Origin: an uncultured Sphingomonadales bacterium
GTDB lineage: Bacteria; Pseudomonadota; Alphaproteobacteria; Sphingomonadales; Sphingomonadaceae
NCBI GenBank assembly: GCA_903923465.1
Contig: CAIXXP010000095.1
Location: forward strand, 1 to 39,061
DNA: 39,061 nucleotides
Reading direction: 5' to 3'
In this document: piece by piece, positions 24,843-32,445 of the stretch
How the letters are laid out: each line of letters begins with the position of its first letter
How positions within the stretch are numbered: position 1 is the first letter of the stretch
The notes under the pieces: model-generated
Databases searched by the model: none
What the model was told of the DNA's origin: nothing
Seen by the model: the letters and a program-made list of their open reading frames with translations, nothing else
Made by a program: the position numbers and the translations under genes

Positions 24843-26276
24843 ATGACGGTCCGCTTCCTGCTTGACGGCGATGTGGTGCAGATCGACGCGGTCGATGCCG
24901 CCGACACACTGCTCGATTACCTGCGCGGCCATCTGGGGCGCACGGGCACGAAGGAAGGTTGTGCCGAGGGCGACTGCGGCGCCTGCACCGTGCTGGTGGG
25001 CACGCTGGATGGGCAAGGGCAGGGCCTCATCTGGCGCGCAGTCAATGCCTGCATCCTGTTGCTGCCGATGCTGCACGGCAAGGCGCTGCTGACGGTCGAG
25101 AGTCTGGGCAACGCTGGCGAGCCCGATCCGCTGCAAGCCTGCATGGCCGAAAACGGCAGCTCGCAGTGCGGCTTTTGCACGCCCGGCTTCGTGATGTCGC
25201 TGCATGGCCGGGCGATCGGCGCGGTGGGCAGCGATCTGCCGGTGCCCGATGTGATCGCGGGCAATCTGTGCCGCTGCACCGGCTATGGCCCGATTTTGGC
25301 GGCGGCGGACGTGGCCCCTGCCCATCCGCGCGACGATGCCGCCACGGTGGCAGCCCTGCAATCGCTGGCGAGCGCGGAAACCGTCTCCGGCGGCACCGGC
25401 GGGCGACGGTGGTTTCTCCCGCGCACGGGCGAGGCACTGGCCGGCCTGCTCGGCGAAAATCCGCAAGCGCGGCTGGTGGCCGGCGCGACGGATGTGGGCC
25501 TGTGGGTCACCAAGAAGCTGCAATCGCTGGAAACGGCGGTGTTCGTTGGCGACATAGCCGAGCTGGGCAAGATCAGCGAGGATGGCCCTGGTCTGGTTGT
25601 CGGTGCGGCCGTCCGGTATGCCGATGCCCATGCTGCCTTCGCCCGGCTGCATCCCGACCTCGGCGAATTGACCCGCCGCATCGGCGGCCTGCAGGTGCGC
25701 AACGCCGGCACCATCGGCGGCAATATCGCCAATGGCTCGCCTATCGGCGATGGCCCGCCGGCCTTGATCGCGCTGGGTGCGACGCTGACCTTGCGCTCGG
25801 CGGCCGGGCGGCGCAGCATGCCGCTGGAGGACTTCTTTATCGCCTATGGCCGGCAGGATCTGGCCGCCGGCGAATTTGTCGAGAGCGTGACGATTCCCCG
25901 GCCCGGCGCGGACGACCTCGTGCTGATCGGCAAGCTGTCTCGCCGGTTCGACAGCGATATTTCTGCGGTTTGCGGGGCATTTCGGCTGAGCCTTGCCGAT
26001 GGGCAAATCGCCGCGGCGCGGGTGGCCTTTGGCGGCATGGCGGCAACGCCGCGCCGCGCGCGAGTCTGCGAGGCGGCACTGACCGGCCAGCCTCTGGCGC
26101 CGGCCACGATCGAGCGGGCGGCAGCGGCCCTGCGCGACGATTTCAAGCCGCTGGACGACGTGCGCGGCACCGCCGAATATCGCCTGCAAGCCGCTGGTGG
26201 CCTGTTGTGGCGGCTGTGGCACCGCCATCTCGGCGAGAAGGTCTCGGTGCTGGATTGCGCGGCAGCCCATGGCTGA
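24843..26276 (+). CDS. xdhA: xanthine dehydrogenase small subunit (two [2Fe-2S], FAD)
   Basis: A 477-residue XdhA. The plant-type [2Fe-2S] site is in EGCAEGDCGACTVLVG (about 38-53). The second cluster domain carries CGFCTPGFVMSL and NLCRCTGYGPI. The FAD domain from about 190 includes LVAGATDVGLWVTKK and NAGTIGGNIANGSPIGD. It passes electrons from the molybdenum site in XdhB to NAD+. It starts one base after uraH and overlaps xdhB by eight bases. Confidence 0.95.
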   Translation: MTVRFLLDGDVVQIDAVDAADTLLDYLRGHLGRTGTKEGCAEGDCGACTVLVGTLDGQGQGLIWRAVNACILLLPMLHGKALLTVESLGNAGEPDPLQACMAENGSSQCGFCTPGFVMSLHGRAIGAVGSDLPVPDVIAGNLCRCTGYGPILAAADVAPAHPRDDAATVAALQSLASAETVSGGTGGRRWFLPRTGEALAGLLGENPQARLVAGATDVGLWVTKKLQSLETAVFVGDIAELGKISEDGPGLVVGAAVRYADAHAAFARLHPDLGELTRRIGGLQVRNAGTIGGNIANGSPIGDGPPALIALGATLTLRSAAGRRSMPLEDFFIAYGRQDLAAGEFVESVTIPRPGADDLVLIGKLSRRFDSDISAVCGAFRLSLADGQIAAARVAFGGMAATPRRARVCEAALTGQPLAPATIERAAAALRDDFKPLDDVRGTAEYRLQAAGGLLWRLWHRHLGEKVSVLDCAAAHG

Positions 26277-28599
26277 TCACGCACCCTATCCGCCCGCGAC
26301 GGGGCATGCGGCCGAACCCGCAACGGGGCGGCCCCATGCCCATGACAGTGCCCATCTGCACGTCACCGGCGCGGCGCGCTATATCGACGACGAGCCGGAG
26401 CCGCCGCGCCTGCTGCACCTCGCCTTTGGCCTGTCCAGCGAGGCGCACGCCCGGATCATCGGTATCGATCTTGCCGCTGTGCGCGCCGCGCCCGGGGTGG
26501 TGGCGGTGTTCACCGCGACCGATATTCCCGGCGCCAATGATGTCAGCCCGGTCGCGCATGACGACCGCCTGTTGGCCGATGGCGAGGTGATTTATCACGG
26601 GCAGCCGGTGTTCCTTGTCGCCGCGACCAGCCGCCGCGCCGCCCGAATCGCCGCCCGGCTTGGCAAGATCGATTACGAGCCCTTGCCCGCGCTGGTCTCT
26701 GTCGCTCAGGCGCAAGCCGCGCAATCGCTGATCGAGCCGACGCAGCGCATGGCGCGCGGCGATGCGGCGGCGGCACTGGAGACGGCGACGCACCGGCTCG
26801 CCGGCCGCTTTGCCATGGGCGGGCAGGACCACTTCTATCTCGAAGGCCAGATCGCGCTGGCCCGGCCGGGCGAGGATGGCCAGATCCATGTGCTGAGCTC
26901 GACCCAGCACCCCAGCGAGGTGCAGCATCTCGTGGCCCACCTGCTCGACCGGCCATCCAGCGACATCACCGTCGAGGTGCGCCGCATGGGGGGCGCCTTT
27001 GGCGGCAAGGAGACGCAGGCCGCGCCCTTCGCGGCGGCAGCGGCGCTGGTTGCCGCGCTCACCGGCCGGGCGGCGAAGTTCTGCTGCGACCGCGATGACG
27101 ACATGGTTATCACCGGCAAACGCCACGAATTCGAGGTGGCTTACGACGTTGGCTATGCCGATGATGGGCAGATCGCCGGCTTGCGGTTGCTGCTTTCGGC
27201 GCGCTGCGGGGCGACGGTCGACCTTTCGCCGGGCATCAACGACCGGGCCATGTTTCACGCCGACAATTGCTATTGGCTGCCGGCGGTCGAAATCCTGTCG
27301 GAACGGCTGAAGACCAATACTGTTTCCGCCACCGCGTTTCGCGGCTTTGGCGGGCCGCAAGGCATGTTGGCCATCGAGCGGGTGATGGATGACATCGCCG
27401 CCTCGCTCCGCCTCGACCCGCTCGCCGTGCGGATCGCGAACCTTTATGGCCCGGGTCGCGATGTTACCCCATACGGCATGACCGTCGAGGACAATATCGC
27501 GCCGGCTCTCGTCGCCCGGTTGCGCGAAACCTCTGGATATGACCGCAGGCGCGCCGCTATTGCCGCCTTCAATGCCGCCAGCCCGGTGCTGAAGAAGGGC
27601 ATTGCCCTCACCCCGGTGAAATTCGGCATCAGCTTCACCACCACCCACCTCAATCAGGCCGGGGCGCTGGTCCACGTCTATGCCGACGGCTCGATCCAGA
27701 TCAACCACGGCGGCACCGAGATGGGCCAGGGGCTGTACATCAAGGTCGCGCAGGTCGTGGCGGATGTATTTGCGGTGCCGGTTTCGCAAGTGCGGATCAC
27801 CGCCACCCGCACGGACAAGGTGCCCAATACCTCGGCGACAGCGGCCTCATCCGGCGCGGATCTCAACGGCATGGCCGCCCACGCCGCAGCCACGACCATC
27901 CGCGACCGCCTCGTTGCCTTTCTCAGCGAGGAGCATGGCTGCCCGGCCAATGCAGTGCGGTTTGGGGCCGATGGGGTGGTTGCCGGCGAGGCGCGGGTGG
28001 AGTTTGCCGCCCTGTGCCGCATGGCGCATCGCGCCCGCGTGTCGCTTTCCTCTACGGGTTTCTATGCGACGCCGGAAATCGCCTATGATCGTGCCGCGCA
28101 TCAGGGCCGCCCTTTCTACTACTTCGCCTATGGGGCGGCGGTGGCCGAGGTGGTGATCGATGTGCTGACCGGGGAGCACAAGGTGCTGGCGGTCGACATC
28201 GTCCATGACGTCGGCCGCTCGCTGAACCCCGCCATCGACATCGGCCAGATCGAGGGCGCGTTTCTGCAAGGGCAGGGCTGGCTGACCACCGAGGAGCTGG
28301 TGTTTGATCCGCAAGGGCGGCTGCTCACCCATTCACCGGCAACCTACAAGATCCCCACCGCATCCGATCGCCCGGCGCGGCTGACTATCGACCTGTGGGA
28401 CGGGGAGAATGTGAAGCCGACCATCTACCGGTCAAAGGCGGTGGGCGAGCCGCCCTTCATGCTGGCCAATGCGGTGTTTGGCGCGCTGGTGCAGGCAATC
28501 GCGGCGACGGCCCCTGAAACCCGCCGGCTGCCCCCGCTGGATGCGCCCGCGACCCCTGAGCATATCCTGGCCGCCATCGCCGGGCACCTTGCGCCATGA
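26269..28599 (+). CDS. xdhB: xanthine dehydrogenase molybdenum-binding large subunit
   Basis: A 776-residue molybdenum subunit that oxidises hypoxanthine to xanthine and xanthine to urate. Residues corresponding to those that hold and activate purines in bovine xanthine oxidase are kept: Glu248 in GGKET (bovine Glu802), Arg326 in NDRAMFHADNCY (bovine Arg880) and base Glu727 in VGEPPFML (bovine Glu1261). TAFRGFGGPQG and GGTEMGQGLYIK are molybdopterin segments. This makes true xanthine dehydrogenase activity likely, rather than another member of the family. ATG at 26269 lies inside the end of xdhA. Confidence 0.95.
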   Translation: MADHAPYPPATGHAAEPATGRPHAHDSAHLHVTGAARYIDDEPEPPRLLHLAFGLSSEAHARIIGIDLAAVRAAPGVVAVFTATDIPGANDVSPVAHDDRLLADGEVIYHGQPVFLVAATSRRAARIAARLGKIDYEPLPALVSVAQAQAAQSLIEPTQRMARGDAAAALETATHRLAGRFAMGGQDHFYLEGQIALARPGEDGQIHVLSSTQHPSEVQHLVAHLLDRPSSDITVEVRRMGGAFGGKETQAAPFAAAAALVAALTGRAAKFCCDRDDDMVITGKRHEFEVAYDVGYADDGQIAGLRLLLSARCGATVDLSPGINDRAMFHADNCYWLPAVEILSERLKTNTVSATAFRGFGGPQGMLAIERVMDDIAASLRLDPLAVRIANLYGPGRDVTPYGMTVEDNIAPALVARLRETSGYDRRRAAIAAFNAASPVLKKGIALTPVKFGISFTTTHLNQAGALVHVYADGSIQINHGGTEMGQGLYIKVAQVVADVFAVPVSQVRITATRTDKVPNTSATAASSGADLNGMAAHAAATTIRDRLVAFLSEEHGCPANAVRFGADGVVAGEARVEFAALCRMAHRARVSLSSTGFYATPEIAYDRAAHQGRPFYYFAYGAAVAEVVIDVLTGEHKVLAVDIVHDVGRSLNPAIDIGQIEGAFLQGQGWLTTEELVFDPQGRLLTHSPATYKIPTASDRPARLTIDLWDGENVKPTIYRSKAVGEPPFMLANAVFGALVQAIAATAPETRRLPPLDAPATPEHILAAIAGHLAP

Positions 28600-29573
28600 C
28601 CGGCTGGGCAGACTGGTTGCGCCACGCGGCGGGGCTGCCATCGGCATTGGTCAGCGTGCTGGCGACCGAAGGTTCGGCGCCACGCGGGGCCGGCACGCGG
28701 ATGCTGGTCTCGGCGGAGGCGTGCCACGGCACCATTGGGGGCGGTCAGCTCGAATTCCGCGCTGTCGAGCAGGCGCGCGCGATTCTGGCCCATCCCCCGG
28801 GAAGCTGGCGGGTTCAGGATTACCCGCTCGGCCCACTGCTGGGCCAGTGCTGCGGCGGGCGGGTGCGGTTGCTGATCGAGCATGTCGATCCGTCGCGGCT
28901 CGGCTGGCTCGATGCGCTCAGCGAGGACTGCCTGTTGACGACACGGCTGGCGGCGGACGGCGTCGAGCGCATGGTTTATGCCGATGGCGCGCCGGTGCCG
29001 GTCTCAGCCCGCGGCGAGCGGCCCGGGGTCGGCGCCGTCTTTGTCGAGCGACCGGGGCTTTATCGCCGGCCGCTCTATCTGTTCGGCGCGGGCCATGTCG
29101 GGCAGGCGATCGCCCGCCACGCCGCCGAATTGCCCTTCCGCCTCGCTTGGTTCGACAGCCGAGCGGAATTCGCCGAGCGCGAGGGCGTCACCCATGTCGG
29201 TGAGGATGTGATCACGCACTGCGTCGCGGAGGCGCCGCCCCACGCCGCCATGGTCATCCTCACCCACGATCACGGGCTGGACTATCGGCTGACGCTGGCG
29301 GCGCTGCGCCGCGCGCCGCTGGCCTTCACCGGCCTGATCGGCTCCGCCACCAAGCTTGCGCGCTTCACCAGCCGTCTGACCGGCGATGGCATCGGCCCCG
29401 CGGCGCTGGCGCGGCTGACCTGCCCGATCGGCGTGGTCGGCATCATCGGCAAGGAGCCCGATGTCATTGCCATCGCGGTGCTGGCGCAGCTGCTGCAACT
29501 CGGGGCGCCGCCGGTTGAGAGCGGACAAAGGGATGCGCGGGCTTTGGGCGGGGTGCCCATGCGGGTTGCGTAA
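28596..29573 (+). CDS. xdhC: XdhC molybdenum cofactor insertion/sulfuration chaperone
   Basis: A 325-residue XdhC/CoxI family protein. XdhC binds molybdenum cofactor, promotes its sulfuration and delivers it to XdhB; it is not part of the final enzyme. The N-terminal part has SVLATEGSAPRGAGTRMLVS and GTIGGGQLE, a GQCCGGRVRLLIE segment with the conserved Cys pair, and the C-terminal Rossmann-like part starts at LYLFGAGHVGQAIA and includes FTGLIGSATK. It overlaps xdhB in ATGA and closes the operon; the convergent lysR gene follows after 55 bases. Confidence 0.95.
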   Translation: MTGWADWLRHAAGLPSALVSVLATEGSAPRGAGTRMLVSAEACHGTIGGGQLEFRAVEQARAILAHPPGSWRVQDYPLGPLLGQCCGGRVRLLIEHVDPSRLGWLDALSEDCLLTTRLAADGVERMVYADGAPVPVSARGERPGVGAVFVERPGLYRRPLYLFGAGHVGQAIARHAAELPFRLAWFDSRAEFAEREGVTHVGEDVITHCVAEAPPHAAMVILTHDHGLDYRLTLAALRRAPLAFTGLIGSATKLARFTSRLTGDGIGPAALARLTCPIGVVGIIGKEPDVIAIAVLAQLLQLGAPPVESGQRDARALGGVPMRVA

Positions 29574-29608
29574 CGACGCGGGCGGCGCGGTTAGGTCGCG
29601 ACACCCAC

Positions 29609-29629
29609 GGCCGGCAGCACCCTGCGGCC
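29609..29629. terminator. small hairpin between xdhC and lysR
   Basis: GGCC-G-GCAG pairs with CTGC-GGCC with one bulged G around a short loop, in the short convergent gap and touching the lysR stop codon. It could end both transcripts; there is no T-run, so support is modest. Confidence 0.3.
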
Positions 29630-30558
29630 TAGGCGCCCGGCGCTGTCGCTTCCTGATAGCTCAAATGGGTGAAGCCATTCTGGATCTCGTTAAGGACGAT
29701 GTCTGCCGCATAGGATGTTGTTCGCGAGGTCGCGGTACACAGCGCCAGTGTCATCGGCTTCAGGATGGGGTCGGATATGGGCGTGAAACACAATTGGCCC
29801 GCCTGCACTTCGGTCATCACATCGATCGAGGTCAGCAGGCCCACTCCCACACCCTGCAGCACCAGCGAGATGATCGCCTGTATATTGTTGGAAATCACCT
29901 TCCGCTCGATGGGCAGCTGAGTCGTCGCCTCCAGCACGGCGATCTGCTGGTGCACGGCCAGCGGTCGGCCGGGCAGGATCATCGGCGATCCGGCACAGGC
30001 TGAAAAACGCGCCGACGCCCGTTGGCCAAGCGGATCACCGGGCAGGGTGACAAAACCGAGCGGAACCTCGGCAAAGGCGCGCACGGTCAGGTCACGAATC
30101 GATTGCGGTTCGAAGCAAATGCCGAAATCGACCTCGCCCTTGGTGATGACCGAGCGGATCTCGGCGCTGCCCATCACATGCAGCCCGATGGAAATGCCGG
30201 GATACTGGCGTTGCACCGCCTGGATGAGGGCGGGGATATAGCCCTTGGTCAAGGCATCGATGATGGCGATCTCGACGTGGCCGCGCTTAAGGCCCTGAAG
30301 GTCGAGGATTTGCGCGCGGAATTCGCTGAGGCCTTTGTGCCATCGGCCGCCCGCCGCCATCAGCAACTCGCCGGCAGCCGTCAGCCGCAGCCCCGTTGGC
30401 AGCCGCTCGAACAGGGGCATACCCAGCTGCGCCTCGGCATTGAGGATCTGGCGATCGATCGCCGAGGCCGAGACATTGAGCTCGTCGGCCGCCTTGCGGA
30501 TCGAGCCGAGCCGACCGACCGCCATGAAGTAGCGCAGGAATCTGGAAAAAGCTGGCAT
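29629..30558 (-). CDS. LysR-family transcriptional regulator, probable regulator of the purine genes
   Basis: A 309-residue LysR-type regulator. The N-terminal winged helix-turn-helix is seen in GSIRKAADELNVSASAIDRQI and LGMPLFERLPTGLRLTAAG. The rest is the periplasmic-binding-protein-like effector domain. It lies between the purine operon and the nucleoside-uptake genes. A site of almost the same sequence stands 15 bases before its start and before the operon, which suggests autoregulation and control of both groups (inference). Effector could be urate, xanthine or allantoin; not visible. The ATG at 30558 is chosen; its ribosome site is weak (GAGTGGG). Confidence 0.88.
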   Translation of the reverse strand: MPAFSRFLRYFMAVGRLGSIRKAADELNVSASAIDRQILNAEAQLGMPLFERLPTGLRLTAAGELLMAAGGRWHKGLSEFRAQILDLQGLKRGHVEIAIIDALTKGYIPALIQAVQRQYPGISIGLHVMGSAEIRSVITKGEVDFGICFEPQSIRDLTVRAFAEVPLGFVTLPGDPLGQRASARFSACAGSPMILPGRPLAVHQQIAVLEATTQLPIERKVISNNIQAIISLVLQGVGVGLLTSIDVMTEVQAGQLCFTPISDPILKPMTLALCTATSRTTSYAADIVLNEIQNGFTHLSYQEATAPGA

Positions 30559-30573
30559 GGCCCACTCTAATTT

Positions 30574-30599
30574 TTGCAACGATCCGTCTGATTCATTGC
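30574..30599 (+). promoter_or_regulatory. second copy of candidate LysR site, lysR/adenosine deaminase gap
   Basis: Begins TTGCAACGATCCGT and ends TTCATTGC, 22 of 26 bases the same as 13546-13571, with all differences in the centre. It stands 15 bases upstream of the lysR start and about 177 bases before the adenosine deaminase start, in the same orientation to the plus-strand gene as the first copy. Confidence 0.65.
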
Positions 30600-30613
30600 G
30601 ATTGCTCGCAATG
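30594..30613. promoter_or_regulatory. perfect dyad CATTGCGA-N4-TCGCAATG overlapping the LysR site
   Basis: Arms 30594-30601 and 30606-30613 with a four-base spacer, sharing its left arm with the LysR-type site. It could be a second, higher- or lower-affinity site for the same regulator or an operator for another protein. It is absent from the copy near 13546. Confidence 0.5.
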
Positions 30614-30776
30614 CGTCACGCCCTAAGCTGAAATTGCGACCGAAATGCGGTCAGGGACGTGCAAGAATGAATAGCGTAGCCTCCAAACTCCACTGCCAGA
30701 CGCTTGCGGCGCCGTTTTGCGCCGGCGGCAGTCGGGTGGAGCGGACCTGTGGCGCGGCGCAACCCGTGGCGCCGGC

Positions 30777-32327
30777 GTGGTAAAGCGCGCGGCGCTGGTG
30801 GTGGCGACCGCGCTGGCCGCGCTGGCCAGCGGCGGTCTGGCTATGGCGACGCCCGCCCATGCGGCGGCGCAGCGCGAAGCGCGGGTGAGCATGCTGTTTG
30901 GCAAGGCTCTGCGCGACCCGGGCGCCTTGCGCATGTTCCTGCGGCAGATGCCGAAGGGCGGCGATCTGCACAATCATCTGGCCGGCACGGTTTATGCCGA
31001 GGATTATCTGGCGTGGGCCGCATCTTCGGGCCTCTGTTTCGCCAGCGGCAAGCTGCTGCCGCCACCCTGCCCGGTCGGAACATCTGTCGCCGAGGTGGCC
31101 GGGCGGGATCCCGAAACTTATGCGCACGCGGTCGATGCCTTATCGACGCGGGGCTGGCAGGCCGGGGTAAGCCGGGGCACGGTTTCGGGGCACGACCAGT
31201 TCTTTGCCACCTTTGGCCGCTTCGCGCCGGCGAGCGATGGGCATACGGCCGAAGCCCTGGTCGCGGCCCGGCGCATCGCCGCCGGAGACCGGCTGCTCTA
31301 TCTCGAACTCGACCACGACCCCGAAGCGGTCTCGGGCTACATGGCGGCGAGCCCCGACGTGCCACTGGACGAAGCCGGGCTCTCCGCGCGCTACGACGCC
31401 GAAATCGGTAGCATTGAGCCGGTGGTAACGCGGGCTATGGCCGAGCTTGACGGCGACGAGCGCAAGGCTGCGGCGCAGCTCGGCTGTGCCGGCGCCAGCC
31501 CGGATCCAGCCTGTGCGGTGTCGGTCCGTTACATCGGTTACACGCTGCGCGCCCTGCCACCGGCCGCCGTGTTTCGCGGATTGATCCTGGCCTTCGCACT
31601 GGCCGAGCGCGACCCGCGCTTCGTGGGCGTCAATATTGTGCAACCAGAAGACTGGCCGGTGCCGCTGCGTGACTATGCGCTGCATATGGCGATGTTCCGC
31701 TTCCTCGAGGGCAAGTATCCGGCCGTGCACCGCAGCCTGCATGCCGGCGAACTGGCGTTTGGGCAGGTGCCGCCCGCGGCGCTGCGCGATCATATCGCCC
31801 AGGCGCTGGATGCCGGTGCGCAGCGGATCGGTCACGGCGTCGACATCGCCTATGAGGATAACGCAAGGGTAACGATGACGCGCATGGCGCGTGATGGCAT
31901 CGCGGTGGAAATCAATCTCAGCAGCAACGATGTCATCCTCGGCATCAGGGGGGCCGAGCACCCGCTGCGGCTTTACCGCAGCATGGGCGTGCCGACCGTG
32001 CTCGCAACCGACGATCAGGGCGTGCTGCGCACGGACATGACCCATGAATATATGCGCGCCGCGCAGGAGCAGGGCTTTTCCTACAGCGACCTGAAGGCGT
32101 CCGCCCGGGCCAGCCTCGAATATGCGTTCCTGCCGGGAATGAGCCTGTGGCGATCGCACCGGCTGGGGGTGGCGGTGGCTGCCTGCGCGGGCAGCTGGTC
32201 TAGCGCCGCGTGCCGGAGCTTTGCCGCGGCGAATGAGAAGGCGCGCATCCAGCTGGATCTGGAACGGAAAATTCAGAAATTCGAGGATGATCAGATTTCG
32301 ATGCCTAATGGTTGGCATGAGATGTGA
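30777..32327 (+). CDS. exported adenosine deaminase-like amidohydrolase
   Basis: A protein of about 516 residues of the adenosine deaminase superfamily. After a signal peptide (residues 1-29, hydrophobic core LVVATALAALASGG, end PAHA) come the metal motif His65-x-His67 in GGDLHNHLAG, SLHAGELAF, RIGHGVDIAYED and the Asp pair in LATDDQGVLRTD. It is longer than cytosolic adenosine deaminases (about 330-350) because of the signal, an insertion near 80-190 and a C-terminal Cys-containing tail. It would convert adenosine to inosine in the periplasm. The start is uncertain: GTG at 30777 gives a good signal peptide; a TTG lies 20 codons earlier. Strong homology to the adenosine deaminase core, but the substrate is inferred. 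Confidence 0.85.
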   Translation: MVKRAALVVATALAALASGGLAMATPAHAAAQREARVSMLFGKALRDPGALRMFLRQMPKGGDLHNHLAGTVYAEDYLAWAASSGLCFASGKLLPPPCPVGTSVAEVAGRDPETYAHAVDALSTRGWQAGVSRGTVSGHDQFFATFGRFAPASDGHTAEALVAARRIAAGDRLLYLELDHDPEAVSGYMAASPDVPLDEAGLSARYDAEIGSIEPVVTRAMAELDGDERKAAAQLGCAGASPDPACAVSVRYIGYTLRALPPAAVFRGLILAFALAERDPRFVGVNIVQPEDWPVPLRDYALHMAMFRFLEGKYPAVHRSLHAGELAFGQVPPAALRDHIAQALDAGAQRIGHGVDIAYEDNARVTMTRMARDGIAVEINLSSNDVILGIRGAEHPLRLYRSMGVPTVLATDDQGVLRTDMTHEYMRAAQEQGFSYSDLKASARASLEYAFLPGMSLWRSHRLGVAVAACAGSWSSAACRSFAAANEKARIQLDLERKIQKFEDDQISMPNGWHEM

Positions 32328-32354
32328 TCATTCGTCGGATACAGGGCGATACAA

Positions 32355-32369
32355 AATAATAATAATAAT
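32355..32369. repeat. (AAT)5 microsatellite in TonB-receptor leader
   Basis: Five tandem AAT units lie in the A/T-richer gap between the adenosine deaminase and TonB-receptor genes, 76 bases upstream of the receptor ATG. In this GC-rich window it stands out; it could alter promoter spacing or leader structure if its length varies. Confidence 0.75.
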
Positions 32370-32445
32370 CGGGAGAGGCTGGGAGGATTTTTATTCACGG
32401 GGTTGCGGCAGATTTGCCAAAACACTCATGTTGGGGGCACATGTA

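Noticed and set aside
32328..32445. Purine riboswitch before the TonB receptor
   Set aside because: The gap is A/T-richer and precedes a purine-related gene, but I cannot see the three-way junction or the conserved loop bases of a purine aptamer.
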